Part shown: positions 13,959 through 26,627 of the stretch, piece by piece
Layout: every line of letters starts with the position of its first letter
Numbering within the stretch: the first letter of the stretch is position 1
Assembly (NCBI GenBank): GCA_015179045.1
Contig: WHUZ01000054.1
Span: 1 to 64,000, forward strand
DNA: 64,000 bases
Reading direction: 5' to 3'
Origin: Kalaharituber pfeilii
Taxonomy: Eukaryota > Ascomycota > Pezizomycetes > Pezizales > Pezizaceae
The notes under the pieces: generated by a model
Told to the model about the DNA's origin: nothing
Seen by the model: the letters and a program-made list of their open reading frames with translations, nothing else
Database searches by the model: none
Made by a program: the position numbers and the translations under genes

Positions 13959-15195
13959 GATTATCGTTTCACTGGGCTTTTGGGGCGGTGGAATTGGGAG
14001 GCCTCCTCTGCTGCTTACTGATGTTATCCGAACTTCTCGCTGACTATCCGCCTTATTTTCCTTGAGCAAACCTATGGTGGGCATTCCGTTCGTTCCAGTT
14101 CTATTGTTTAAGCTTCTATTAGAAAATGTTGATTCCACCCGCTGTAACAGCCCTGAAGGCGGTAGAATTGAGCTGTCCAGCCAGTCGAGCACGTCGTCAT
14201 CCAGATCAATTGTCGTATCGAGCTTCGACTTGCGCAAGAGTGCAGCAGACTTTGGATGTGCGGCCGATGAGGCTGATGAAGCCGAAGTAACTGCAGCACT
14301 GGCAGTCGATTTTGCTTTCCGCTTTACCGTAGTTGATTTTCCAGATGCCATAGCACTCCCTTCCTTTGACTTCGCACCCCGTGGCTTCAGCAGTGGCTCC
14401 ATGGCCACATTATCCTCTCCCTCCCCAGCCTCCAACGCTGCCTTCCGCTTCTCGACCTCTATAATCCCCTTCGCAACCTCCTCTCCATAATCCGATAACC
14501 CGTACTTCTTTGGCGCAGATTTCGTCTCCTGAACTAAATCCTTCTCTACTAGCTGCTTCATGCTGTTCCACGCTGTGTAGCACTTCCCTGGGTCACTTGG
14601 GGCCGTAAAACTTGAATCACAATGCTTCTGCGCACTGTCGATCAGCTGCATCTTCGTCATTGTCTTTCCAATTCCGGCCTCCAGCTGCGCTTCGTAGAGC
14701 GTAAGAAGCAGCGCATACGCCCCAGACCTGTAAACTGGTACATAAGGCTTCGGCTTCCTGGGCCGCTTTGACGGTGGCATGTCAGACTCCTCATTCCCTC
14801 CATTCACATCCCCCTCGCCACTTTTCCCACCAATGTCATCGGAACAGCGTTTGCGGGGCCTACCGCGGGGCACCGGAGGCATCGTCAACCCATTGTCATC
14901 ACAGTACTTCTGATATGCCTGGGTCAGGCGCTCACTGAGCTTCGGCCCAAAGTTGCGTAAGTTCTTCGCCTCCGAAGGATGCCTCAACACTGTCGGATGG
15001 GATTTAAGGGACTCATAAGCTTTCTTGTAGCTGGAGACGTCAGTTTACGACAGCTGGGGAGGCATCCCAAGGAGAACCTTGGATGAGATCTACGTACGTA
15101 TGATATCCCTTGCTACCGCGGCTTCGGGCTACCTCCATCCATTCTTTGCAGAATTCGAGAAGAACTGGGTTCGCACATTCAGAGTTGTCTGGCAT
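12672..15195 (-). CDS. MUS81: Crossover junction endonuclease MUS81
   Basis: Two exons on the minus strand, 15195-15098 and 15030-12672, give 818 aa. The 67-nt intron starts GTACGT and its removal joins GYHT to YKKAYESLKSHPTVLRHPS, the conserved N-terminal helix-hairpin-helix pattern. An AT-hook-like GRPRKR, a winged-helix-like region and low-complexity linkers follow. The ERCC4 nuclease domain starts near residue 525 (VLDNREVR), and the catalytic VERKRMDDL has Glu581, Arg582, Lys583 and Asp586/587. The C-terminal hairpin region ends the protein. Family knowledge: with Eme1/Mms4 it forms the nuclear structure-specific nuclease that cuts 3'-flaps, replication forks and nicked Holliday junctions. 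Length is a little above the usual 600-700 aa because of linkers, including a run of nine or more Asp (CAT/ATC repeat at 13920-13956). Confidence 0.96.
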
Positions 15196-15692
15196 CTGGA
15201 GAGCTCGGAGGGGTCAACGTGCAAAACTGAGAGATTGAATTCTTTAGGCCCCTATCGCGCAAAACAAAATGTAAACTAATTGACAGACGTGTCGTGACGC
15301 CAAGCAGTGACAGGCAATCACGTGACTATAAGGATATCCAAACATATCACATTCTCATAATGCCTGTCCATGGAGATTGTGGCCACCACATGCAAGCGTC
15401 ATCATTGTGCTTAGAGTCTGCATACACTTCGGATAAAACACATAATTTAGAGTAATTCTTCGAGTCCTGTTAATTTCCTTTGCATTAACATTCTGCACCT
15501 ATCTACTTACAGGACATATCCTACCTAGCCCTGCATATGACAGAAAACAGCATGAGGGGAAACGAGTAATGAGAACTTTAAGCAAGGACGGGGCAAAGTT
15601 ATCAAGAAAAATCAAACTAACCCAGTCAACTATACCATCAATCCAACATTGCATCAATATGGCATGGACACAAAGACGTACGTCGGAGAACA

Positions 15693-15736
<44 letters not shown>

Positions 15737-16421
15737 AAAAAGGGGAAAAGCTTGAAGATAAAGGGTAGAAGTAGGTGAATAACGTATGTCGCTGGTGGGT
15801 AATCATAGATTAAATGTTCCAGCAATCGTGCCCCCCTCCGCGCTATACCATTTTGTCCAATCATCCCAACAAAATATCATGCAGATCAAAGAGCCCAGAC
15901 AAAAAAAGAAGGAAAAAGAGAAGTAAAGTAAAGTAAAATATAAAAGAGGAAAGGAAGAAAAGGGAAAGGCAGAAGAAACGAATAGAAGTTAAAATGAAAA
16001 CACCAACAAATAAGGAAAAGGAAATCAAGGTACGACACATTCGTGAACTTTAAGGGAAATGTTTAGAATACAGTTGAGCCAAATGAAACAAGCCTCAGTT
16101 GGTGTTTACATTTAAAATGGCTATGCTGTACCCTATTTGCCTCCATCAATTGTATGTAGGCAGAAACATCGCAATGCAAACATGACTTCGGGGAAAAGAT
16201 CACTAGCATCCGACCACATAACATGCCAAAAGCAAAAAAAAAAAAAAAAATTGCAACCCAGAGACACAGCAGAAACCCAATTCACACACCTAGAGCGATC
16301 CCCGAAATAAGAGTAGATAGTTGGACATATTGTTTCTAGTCATTAAATTCCAGTTTGATGACAATAATGGATTTTCTCCGAGCGTTGCCTAATTACGGGA
16401 TGTATGACCGCACGATAACCT
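15196..16421. other. Spacer between MUS81 and TOA1
   Basis: Upstream region of MUS81 and downstream region of TOA1, both on the minus strand. Contains an A-run of about 37 bases (15698-15734) and an A-rich, AAAG-rich stretch (15900-15980). No gene seen. Confidence 0.6.
15698..15734. repeat. Poly-A tract
   Basis: About 37 consecutive A. Confidence 0.9.
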
Positions 16422-17116
16422 TTACCACTCGTACTCCCCAGTTGCTTTATGAAAAACATACCTGATTTATGGCAATTAGCTTTGAGGAATTGACATATCT
16501 GAGGACATTAAAGAACTCCACTTACTCTTTCCCTTCAATTGTTAACACACCGTCCTTGAGCACGCACTTCCACTTATTCTTTGTACGCTGAACTTTGTCA
16601 TACATGCAAAGCATGACTTGCGGAGGGGCCCCCTCATCATCATCATCTTTGTTAACATCCTCATCATCTGGATCATCTAGATCTGAGTTGATAGCATCCT
16701 CGTCTTCCTGATCCGAAGGGCCGTCCACTTGAGATATGGTTTCATGTGCAAAAGCTGTCAGAGTAGCAGAAGGGTACGGATATGATGTTTCTGGTGATAA
16801 CGCGAGTTCATATGCATCTGGTCTCCGTCGCTTACCCGCCCTACTGCGTTTACCTAGTTTAGTCAAGGAAGCTTGCAATTCTGCATTGCGCTTTTCCGCT
16901 GTGTTAATCTGTCGTAGAATGATCTGGTCGGCTTGTTCTCTACTTAAGTTTCCCCAGCCTTCAACTGGTATTCGGTCACCTTCCAAGTCATCTGCACCAT
17001 CATGTTGTGGTATGCCGTTCTGCCCGCTCTGGGGAGCTTGTGTCTGCACCGAACCGTGTCCGGGCAGCATTATCCCTGAGGGCTTCGCCGCGCCATTGCT
17101 ACGCTGCTGCTGCTGT

Positions 17117-17149
<33 letters not shown>

Positions 17150-18073
17150 ATTAACATTGGCATAGCTGCGCCCCCAAACTTTTGTTGGATGTTCTGCTGG
17201 GCTCTCATGGCTGCCAATTGTGGATTAAAGGAAGTATTGCCAATGGGAGGGGCTGTTATCCCCGTGGGCTCGAGCCCAGGCTCAGTCTTAATTTTTGGGC
17301 TTTCCTGCAATGCCTGCGGCTGCTGGGCAGGTGCACCAGGTTCTTTTTTGGTCTGTGCCGGTAGAACTGGCGGTTGAGCATTTTTCTTAGCAGGCGGCTC
17401 CTGCTGAGGAGGAGGAGTAGGGTCCCAAGGAAAATGTGCAACATGGAGATCCGAGAGCTTTTGTTGCCATCCCTATACAATAGTTATGTTAGCCCAGGCT
17501 TAGACTGATTTCTACACTCGAGCATTGTATTTGTGAGACAAATCAGAATAAAAGGTAGTTTTGACCAAATGTGGTTGGTGTGACAAGGATCTCCGGAATT
17601 TTGATTGGCCCACAGCCGGCAGACTGCAGACAATCGAAGGGTATGGAGGGCTGAGATGAAAAGGCGCAAGGGTATAGACTATAAAAAGCGGAAACCCAAC
17701 CATTCTTTCCATCGTACAGGTGACTCAGAAGCCACGCTATCGCCAGCAATATAATAGCAGTGGCCCATCTGGCACAAAAGCTGGAAAGGGGTTCCCCGCG
17801 ACTTCAGAAAAGCGGAATAAAGAACAGCAAAAAGAAAGGCAGAAACAAGGAAACAACCGTCATTTTTATTTATTTCGTATATTATTTAACTCACCAACTT
17901 CAAATCTTCCAGAGTAGCAGCAGAAACGCCGGCTTCCTCAAAGTCGATCAGACTTGTGTCGATGACTTCCTGTATGATCCTCTGGTACACTTCGCCCTGC
18001 AAAGACATCAGTCCATGAACAGCATCGGTTTTCTCTGAATAGATGATTTACTTACAACAGCTGTATTGGACAT
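16422..18073 (-). CDS. TOA1: TFIIA large subunit (TOA1)
   Basis: Four exons on the minus strand: 18073-18056, 17996-17895, 17472-16526, 16461-16422; 368 aa. Introns are 59, 422 and 64 nt. The N-terminus MSNTAVGEVYQRIIQEVID, then DFEEAGV, is the four-helix-bundle region of TFIIA alpha. A Gln run (about residues 110-130) and variable linker follow, then an acidic block (DPDDEDVNKDDDDEG) and the C-terminal beta-barrel region QVMLCMYDKVQR, KNKWKC, LKDGVLTIEGKE. The last 13 residues, YVFHKATGEYEW, come from a 40-nt final exon; without it the protein would lack its invariant end. Family knowledge: with Toa2 it stabilises TBP on the TATA box for RNA polymerase II. The 422-nt second intron is far longer than the others in this window. 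Confidence 0.96.
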
Positions 18074-20639
18074 TTTAATTGAGCTGAGTGGCAGATATGT
18101 CGCAGTGCTCGTGCGTTTGCGGTTTGGGGATGGGATGGGGGGTGGGGTGGGTAGTTGGCAAGACCCGAACGACGAGGAAGTTCGGCTATGTCAGAGTGCT
18201 GGGAGGCAGGTCAACGACAGCGAGATGGATATTTGGTAACGGCGCGCAGGATAGGTACGGTGTCAGCAGTTTTATTGCAACACCGTGTTGGAAAAAAAAA
18301 AAATTATATTTGCTCCTCTTTTAATTCCACGCAAAGTTTTGGTATTGTTCCTTTGGTAGTGTCGATGAGATAGTGGTGGAGAAGCGATCAAGGTCAGTTG
18401 GGGGTCCTCTGATTAGTCAGCTATTGCCTAAGCCTCAGTCGAAACACCACAAAGGAACCAAAAACAAAACTGTGTAGTACTTTTATCCAAAGCCAGAAGC
18501 CTCCCCGTAACAGGGGCGGAGCAGAAACAAAAGAAGCACTAGTCTAACCGCAGACATAGCCATGCCTGTCTATACAGTAACGAAAACACAGAACATTCGC
18601 AAGCGATACCTCCAGTACACAATGCCAATTTTACCATGGCATAGTGGCTTTGGGCTTTGCGCACCGTCAGTGATGGCGGCACTTGAGAATTTTTCTTTTT
18701 ACTTTTTTTCTGTTTTGTTTTTGTAAATTTCGCTGGTATAGCAAGGGAATAACCAAGGACTGGTCTGTGGCCAAGAAGCAGTCTCAAGACTGGCCCAAGT
18801 CGGTTTGAAATTTGCAGTGACATTTTGTTCAATCTCCTTGGTTCTCCCGCTGAGCCGCGCAGGGTCTGTGAGGTCCCGAGCGAGCGAAAGATCACGATCG
18901 GATGAGTGCGGCGAACCCATCATTACCTAACCACAGGGCCCTGTCCAGACTGGGTAACTCTAGCACAGGCTGCCCCTCTTGCTTTCTGCCTGTATCCTGT
19001 ACGGTGAAGTAAGAGCACTATAATATCAATACAGCCATCCCGGTTATCAGTGCCATGCCCCTAAGATATTGCCAGTTGGTTGAGAAGAGCAGCATTTCCT
19101 GAGTGAATAATACTTGGTAATACACTTCACTAGCAACTGGCAAGCAAGGCCCTGAGAGCTGCGACCAACCTCGATCCACGATCAGCTCGTCAGATCCGAG
19201 CACAAGCAAGCTGACCTAGGCCAGCAGCTGCTTGCTCTTCCAGTTTTCTCCAAGTTGACGGCTACTGTCACCTAATGTGGTCTCGGTACTGCTGCGAACC
19301 TCGATGAGCTTGTCCAGTTTGGGAAATGGGGGTTGGGTGGGATAACACTTTTGTGACTTGGCAAGGGAGGGGAGGGAGCGGAGGGAGCACAGCGTGCTGC
19401 GTCAAGGGCCCGAGATTCAAAAAATGTAGGCAGATAGACAGGGTATCACATGCGTGTGCGCGATGCCAATGAGCAGCATAGCAGAGGTTCTTCTGGGGGG
19501 GCACTCCATTGCAGAGCAGTAGCGTAGTGCGAGATGTAGGGTTATGTAGCATGCAAGTATAAGAATTGTGTTTCGCATGTTCCGGCGGAGGAAAGATTGG
19601 AATGATCGGGGGAGGAGGAGGGGGGTGCGGGGGTGCAGTGCTTGTATCATAGCCTGGTTGAATGGACTGTGGTGCCAGGTTTGCGAGTGGCCAAGTGGGG
19701 AGCCAGAGCGAGCGAGAGATACTGATACTTCACCTACCATGTGTATCCGGCGCCACATGTAGAGTTCCTCTTGGTGGACAATGGACGGAGCAAGTCCATG
19801 TCCTGCCACCATTCCTTCGCTTGTTCCAGAAGGCCAGGCGCGGAGCGGTACGGTGCGGTGCGGGGACGGGAGGGGTTGGAGAGGGTATCATAGGGTCACT
19901 GCCGCCCTCGTACCCCCCTCCAATTAATCGGCAGCAGAGCGCTGGCACTGCTCGTAATCGTGATCCCGAGCACACTCGCACCATCACACATTGCGTCCTC
20001 CATCGCTAGTGGGGGGTGCAAGTGCGAGTGGGAGTCGCAATGGCCACCGAATACCTGGATAACAGCAGCCTAGCCAGAGACAGCGCGGTGCATCTCCAGC
20101 AGCGCGGGCAGAGCAGGGCTGTCGCGCAGCGCTGCGGAGGAGGGCCCTCTCCTCCAGCCCGTCATCATACCCGCCGTGCTCTAGCTGCCATATGCTATCA
20201 TGAAGCACATCCTCAGCGGCCGCAGCGCCGGCCTCGATCTGAGATAGGGCCTCTGCCACCCGCCCCCTCCCCACCTCGCTCTCTCTCATCCCCATGCCAA
20301 AGCCATCCTACAGTGAGCCATATTTTCCTGCCTCCAGCACCCCCTCCTCCAGATACCCCTTCCTTTGCCCCATCTTCCCCTCACGCTAGGGCTCTTCGCA
20401 CCGAAAAACAAAATTAAAAAAAAAAAAGAAGGAAGAAGAGCGAAGTGCTGTGCCCTCCTCCTCCAGGCCTTATTAGGGAGTCGTCGTCGTGCGGTCCGCA
20501 GGATTGGTTCAGCGTCCTCGATTTCCGGCTTGCCCCCGTTTAAACACTCCCACTGCTCTTGCGCGAGCGTTGGTACGAGCTGCGAGCCATCGCCTCCGCC
20601 CCGTTGCGCCGCCGCCGCCGCTCTGTGCTGTGCTGCGCT

Positions 20640-20690
20640 GCTGCTGTGCTGCTGCTTGCTGTGCTGCTGCTTGCTGTGCTGCTGCTTACT
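20640..20690. repeat. 15-bp CTG-rich tandem repeat
   Basis: Three to four copies of GCTGTGCTGCTGCTT in the SCH9 upstream region. Confidence 0.8.
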
Positions 20691-20731
20691 CACTGACTCT
20701 GCTTTCCTCAGAAGGGAAACCCAACGGCTTG

Positions 20732-20764
20732 CCCCCCCCCCCCCCAAAAAAAAAAAAAAACCCC
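20732..20764. repeat. C14-A15-C4 homopolymer block
   Basis: Adjacent pure runs of C, A and C. Confidence 0.9.
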
Positions 20765-21214
20765 TCTGACTGCCCGGCAACATCATCCTTCCCAGCCCAG
20801 CCTCTGACCCAGTCAACCAGCCAACCAACCAATCCCCCCGGCCCCGCCATCTGTCTTTGCTGCATCATCCATTTGTACTTCCGCCATTAGCTCAGCTAAA
20901 AAAATCACACCCAGTTGCTGCTATACTGCCCCCGTCCTATCGACTTCACGCTGCAACGCGCTGCCAGTCCCCGTCGCTTGCTCTTGTCTCGCCCGTACCT
21001 TGTCTTATGAATTCGAGAAACTGAGACTATCTCTGCGAGTCAACTATATTATATTATATCTACCACATATTATATCATCTACACCATCATCCAGACTGGA
21101 TCCAGCACTAGCTGATATCGAGGAACACACACTTGCAACTTCGCAACACAGAAAAGGTTCTCTAGGCCCAGCCTGTTGCTTGTCTGATACGAATCGATCT
21201 TGCTGTTAACCACC

Positions 21215-24031
21215 ATGGTCACACCGTTCGCCTTCTTCCGTGGCAATCCCTCGACACCGGCACCTTCCGTGTCAACTGATGTCAACGCTACCGCCCACTC
21301 ACCGTCTGCAACCTCGCCCGTTATCCATGCTTTGCAGGAAGCCTCAGGTGGCCCGCTGTCTCGTCCTATATCGCGGAGACAGTCACCTACAATCGCCACT
21401 ACAACATCGAATGCAATGGCATCTCCAAGGCCTACATTGCCACCCGGTGCGGTGGATGCTGCGAACTCTCAGGCTGCGGATTTACTTAGGGCAATGGCAC
21501 AAAGGTAGGATTCTACAGTTGCTTATCTTTTATTCTTGAGTTTTCATAATGAGGCACTTGAAATCAACGCAAGAGGCAGGGAGTGGAGCACGGGACGCCC
21601 TGTGTTGGGTATATACGGAGCTCTAGTGCATGGAAGGGTAGATGTAGCTCCATACGGTTACATAAGCTGAACTCCGACTGGACCACTTGTTGAAGCTATA
21701 CTAACACCTGACATTTTAGATCACTAGAAGATGACGAACACCAATTGGCTAGTGGACAAACCACACCTCACCCTAGTTTGATAGATAGACGGTTACCTAG
21801 CATTCCCCATACCTTTCAACAGGTTTGTATCGGCTTTTCTCAGTACACACTCCGACCACGGCTTCCTACAATACCCAATTTTCTCACAAACTTGAAAAAC
21901 CCATCTGCCTTCAATGCTTTAATATTGTCTTGCTATACGCGTGTCCATACAAAAAAAGCGTCTGAGCTAACGCTGAGCTTTCATGAGCGTGAAAAGGAGA
22001 CCCCTCCCCCTACACCTCGTGGAACTGCTTCGACCGGCTCAACCGTCGACGAAGGTAGTTCAAGTACCGCTCCAACGTCTGCCCCATCCCGGTCTGTTTC
22101 CGGGACAGCTTCCCCCACAAATTCAACACCGTCCCCAAATTTAGCAGCTCCCAAGGGTAGGTTACTAGTGAGAATTGATGAAGCACGAGGAATCAAAACT
22201 AGCAGAGATCCATACTTTGTGTGCACTTTCGAAAGCAATGAGTTTATTTCAAAAGGGCCAAAGAAAGATCAAGAGATTGCCCGATTGAGCAATGGGGGAG
22301 TTCCAATGGGAGGGGCCCAGAGAGGTGCTTCAGGAATATCAATTCCTATGAGGACCCGGCAAAGCTCTGGAACACATCTGAATAAGATAGAAGGAATCAC
22401 AAGTCCTAGTTGGGGATATGAAGCCATATTGTGAGTAAGAGTAATCACATGTTTTGGAATTGGAATTTCAATATATTGACAACACTCTTAGTGATGTTCT
22501 TGGGGAACATTCTGAGGTTGATGTCTGTTTATACGATCGGTCTAATCAAGAGACATTCCTGGGGCATGTTCGGATATGTCCACTACTAAATAAAAATCAA
22601 ACAGTATTAGATGGATGGTTTCCTTTGGAGGGCCGAAATATGAATGAAACTGTTACAGGGGAAATTAAGTTGAAGATGATTTTTGAGAAGACTGCCAAGA
22701 AACATTATGGCCCTCAAGATTTCGAAGTTTTGAGGTTAATCGGCAAAGGTAAGGCAATATTACGTTATTATTATTGTGTTGATACTGACATTTTCATATT
22801 TAGGAACTTTTGGACAAGTATATCAAGTGAGGAAGAAAGATACCAACCGAATATACGCGATGAAAGTTCTCTCGAAAAAAGTCATTGTTCAGAAGAAAGA
22901 GGTTGCCCATACAGTTGGAGAGCGTAATATCCTGGTACGGACAGCCACTACTGATTCTCCGTTCATCGTTGGCTTGAAGTTCTCCTTCCAGACCCCGACA
23001 GACCTCTACCTTGTAACAGATTATATGTCAGGCGGTGAACTATTCTGGCACCTTCAAAAGGAAGGACGCTTCAAGGAGGATCGAGCAAAGTTCTATATTG
23101 CAGAATTGATCCTGGCCCTGGAACATCTACATAACCACGATATTGTCTACAGAGACCTCAAGCCGGAAAACATCCTCCTAGATGCCAATGGGCACATTGC
23201 ATTATGCGATTTTGGTTTGTCAAAAGCAAATTTAGCGGCCAACGCCACAACTAATACATTTTGTGGAACAACGGAATACCTCGCACCGGAGGTTTTGCTA
23301 GATGAAAGTGGGTATACCAAAATGGTCGACTTCTGGAGTTTAGGAGTATTGGTGTTTGAGATGTGCTGCGGATGGAGCCCGTTTTATGCAGACGACACGC
23401 AACAAATGTATAAGAACATTGCGTTCGGAAAAGTCCGATTCCCGAAGGATGCCATGAGTCTTGAAGGGAGAAACTTTGTCAAGGGGGTAAGTCTCCGTAC
23501 ATATTGATCTTGACTTTAGATGCTCACAAATATTAGCTACTCAACCGAAACCCTAAACATCGTCTTGGAGCTACCCATGATGCGAAAGAGTTGAAAGAGC
23601 ATCCCTTTTTTGCGGACATTGACTGGAATGCATTGATCAGAAAGGATGTTATCCCACCCTTCAAACCCAAACTTTCATCCGAAACTGATACGTCAAATTT
23701 TGATCCTGAGTTTACAAACGCCCCCATGACTGGTTCACTGAATGCTCGAGCATTAGGAGCGTCAAACCTTGCAGCATCCACTCCACTATCCCCCACTCTA
23801 CAGGCGAATTTTACAGGTTTCACCTTTGTTGACGAAAGCACAATGGAAGAATATCTCGGAAATCGGGACTCGAGATATTTGGACGCCATGGATGAGGGCG
23901 CCGAATATGAATGGCGGATTAGGGGGCAAAATCAGGAGGGTGGAAAAGACTACGATAGTCATCGGATGAGTGGAGTTGTCAGGACAAATACTGGTGATGA
24001 AGGCATATTTGGAAATGATTTAGATATGTAG
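21215..24031 (+). CDS. SCH9: AGC-family protein kinase SCH9
   Basis: Five exons: 21215-21504, 21720-22430, 22492-22748, 22804-23486, 23537-24031; 811 aa, all phases agree. A Ser/Pro/Thr-rich N-terminus is followed by a C2 domain from about residue 243 (LLVRIDEARGIKT) to about 395, broken by an intron at EAIF/DVLGEHSEV. The kinase domain starts near 415 (IGKGTFGQVYQV): Lys440 (AMKV), Asp537 (YRDLKPEN), Asp555 (DFG), activation-loop Thr571 (TFCGTTEYLAPE). The hydrophobic motif is FTGFTFVDES with Thr743, the type of site TORC1 phosphorylates in yeast Sch9. Family knowledge: Sch9 is the fungal S6-kinase-like effector of TORC1 controlling growth, ribosome synthesis and stress. ATG 21215 has an ACCACC context; an in-frame TTG just upstream is not needed. 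Positions 21823-21996 could be an optional in-frame intron. Confidence 0.95.
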
Positions 24032-26196
24032 GATCACATCAACTTGTGATTGGGCGTCGGGTGTTCCCTTCTCTTGTCGTTTCCGCGCTTGGGCCGGAGA
24101 TCATTGGCAAGGTCCGGTAGGCAGGTGGTCAGATGCCTATAAATCGATGGAAAGCGTTATTGGCCTTTGACTCTTTTGGATAGTCCCACAACACGCAATT
24201 GATATTGCCAGCAAGGATTTGGATAACAGATGTCAACGACTTCTATTTTGGTTCTATTCTACTCTAACTTTATTGCTAAGGGAAGGGAGAGGGTTATTCC
24301 TTTGGAGCTACTATATATTATAGTTAGCTATTAGGCTGACAGGGGATCTTTCAAATTGTTTAGGTTTCTTTTCATTCATTTTGGTTTTTGGGTGTTAATT
24401 TTTGTTTTCTTTTTTTTAAGGGTTTCTATTTATCGGGGTCTCATTTAGTGTCTTATTTACCACCTCTTTTGGTTTGCTCGATATTCTCCCGACCCTCATC
24501 CTTCCCGCCGCTACCACTATCATCACCGTCACCATCACCATCAGCTCGGTCCCTCGCCATCACTGTTGTACTTGCATCGTTTCCTGTTTCCGTCCTGTTT
24601 CTTTGCTTTATCATGCTCATTTTCCCAACGGCACGCCCGTCACGCCCGTCACGAGGAATCTTTTCGGTTCTTGAACTCTTTTCTGGTATGGTTCGGCTTG
24701 TCAGGTGGTCGGTCAGTTGTTTTGGTTGGTATGGCTGGTATCCTTTTGTTATTTTTGAGTATAGTTTTATATTCATTTAGTTTTTGAAATCTTTCTTTCA
24801 CCCTATAAGGCTCGGGCTGAAAAGTGAAACCTAAAGACACTTCTGTATTCACTTCTTTTCTTTGCTTTTTTTATTATTATTTTTTTATTTTTATTTTTTT
24901 TTTTTTTTGTGTGTGTGTATCTGTGTGTGTGTGTGCTGAACCTAGTTGTTTATTCTATCATAACTATATGTGGTGCGTGTGGAATTTTAAGGCAGCAGGG
25001 GTGATGTCTGAGTTTGAGTCGAACCGAATCTGTGTGATTAGGGTATGCTTCTGTTCTTGTGCTTTGTATTTTTGAATTGTGTATGTTCTTTGTTGTATTG
25101 ATTGGTATCGACTTTCTTCAAGCGTTGACGAGCTTTTGGTTTTCTTCTACTTTTGTTTTGTTGTGAAGAGTCAATGAGCAAGTCAGTGAGTGTATGGGCA
25201 AATGTCAGGGTGAAGCTGTACGTTTTTTTGTGAGTGTGTACGATGTGCATATGCAGTGATTCCAGGGTGGGAAAAGTCATTACCATTACCATTTTTCCAT
25301 TATCATCTATCTAAAGGGTTTCAAGTACCAGAAAAGATCTAGATATTTGATCAAAGTGACTATGTATTTTGTGGAGGGTAAAGAGAGCAACAGGGAAAAG
25401 GCATGGCAAAGGAAATCTCGAGTACGATCATCATTTGATGTAAGTCGTGATTTGAGGGTGTTAACCTAGATCTAATATGCTTCTTGAGTTGAACTACTTA
25501 GATGAGGTTTGTTTAAACTGTCTTAAAAGCGTTGTTTTTGCTGCAGGAAATATATATATAGAAAAGGTCTGCATTATGAAAAGCGCGTGCACCTAGGCCG
25601 TTACCCTGAAGTTCATTCGCATTCGACTCCACTCCATTCCAGTCCTCCTTCTCCTTTCCTCGGCTGGCAAGGAATTTCGAATACTCCTACAAGAAGGAAC
25701 AAGCTTACAGTATAGTTGTACTGTATCTAGTTTGGCGAACGGTTCAGGGTGGGGATGTAAGATCTCTACGCCACATCAAAACAAACAAGGTAATACAGCA
25801 TTATTGCTAAGTGACGCACATTACACACCAAAAAAAAGTTTTTATACGCTTTCGAGAGACCCTGCGGATGATGATGATGATCGTGATGATGTGATAAACG
25901 TCACTTGAAACGGCTATCCGGGACGGATAAACGAGGTAATCGCTAATCGGATCCAACGTCGATCAATTGATCTAACGAGTCACACCTCAAAGGCTGCACG
26001 TGATAGAGATAGTTGTTGGTAGACACAACAACGTAAATGAACAAAGTGAATAACAGCAACTGAAAAGGAGGGAGGCCTGGCTCATATCTTAATCCTGTGC
26101 CCATCCACTTCCTTATGCTCTATATCCCTCATCGCATTCTTCAATCAAGAACTAGCTGCTACTGCCTACTCCCCATCTCTCATGGCACTCGCATTC

Positions 26197-26231
<35 letters not shown>

Positions 26232-26627
26232 ATAGCCCGAACTAAGCTTGCTACCATTCTCCAATTCAATGCTCCCCGCCGCTGATTCTGAGACTCCACA
26301 ATTAAATACTCTGGACTTTGTGTATATATTCTGCGCTGCTCGTGGGCATCGGCCGCCCATGAACAGTACATGTGCTAACTCGATTCAAAAGCACCCCGCG
26401 TAGGGAACGTTCCAAAGTTGCCTAATCCGGAAGCCTGAGGTCAAGGGAACGACAGGGGTATCGTGGCTGTGTATATGAGGAGAACTCCCCGTGCTATTGT
26501 AGAGCAGATTTAGTGTTGTTTCATCATTCATCTGCTCCTTCGCTCCGATCCATTTCGGTACCGTGGTATGCACTACGGTTACGCTACTCTACACCTTCAT
26601 TGCGGATAGTTATCTCAGTTTGATAAC
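24032..26627. other. Spacer downstream of SCH9
   Basis: T-rich trailer of SCH9, then GT microsatellite (24905-24940), a GATGAT run (25867-25885) and a 32-base C-run (26200-26231). No gene seen. Confidence 0.55.
26200..26231. repeat. Pure C-run of 32
   Basis: Thirty-two consecutive C, the longest of eight G/C homopolymers in the window; the complementary strand is a G32 run able to form quadruplexes. Confidence 0.95.

Larger units (their letters stand above)
18074..21214. other. Divergent upstream region of TOA1 and SCH9
   Basis: About 3.1 kb with no recognisable coding sequence. The SCH9 side (20300-21214) is pyrimidine-rich and low in complexity: a 15-bp CTG-rich tandem repeat (20640-20690), a C14A15C4 tract (20732-20764), then CT-rich leader with short TATATTA phrases near 21040-21075. 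Frames crossing this area are made of Pro, Ala and Cys repeats and look like artefacts. Confidence 0.55.

Noticed and set aside
13506..14490. Long + strand frames antisense to MUS81
   Set aside because: They lie inside MUS81 exon 2 and owe their length to its low-complexity linkers; MUS81 itself has full family support.
16736..17377. 213-codon + strand frame with a poly-Cys run
   Set aside because: It is the reverse of the TOA1 poly-Gln exon.
20286..20890. Overlapping 130-180 codon frames upstream of SCH9
   Set aside because: Their residues come from CTG repeats and C/A homopolymers, frames overlap on both strands and no domain is visible.
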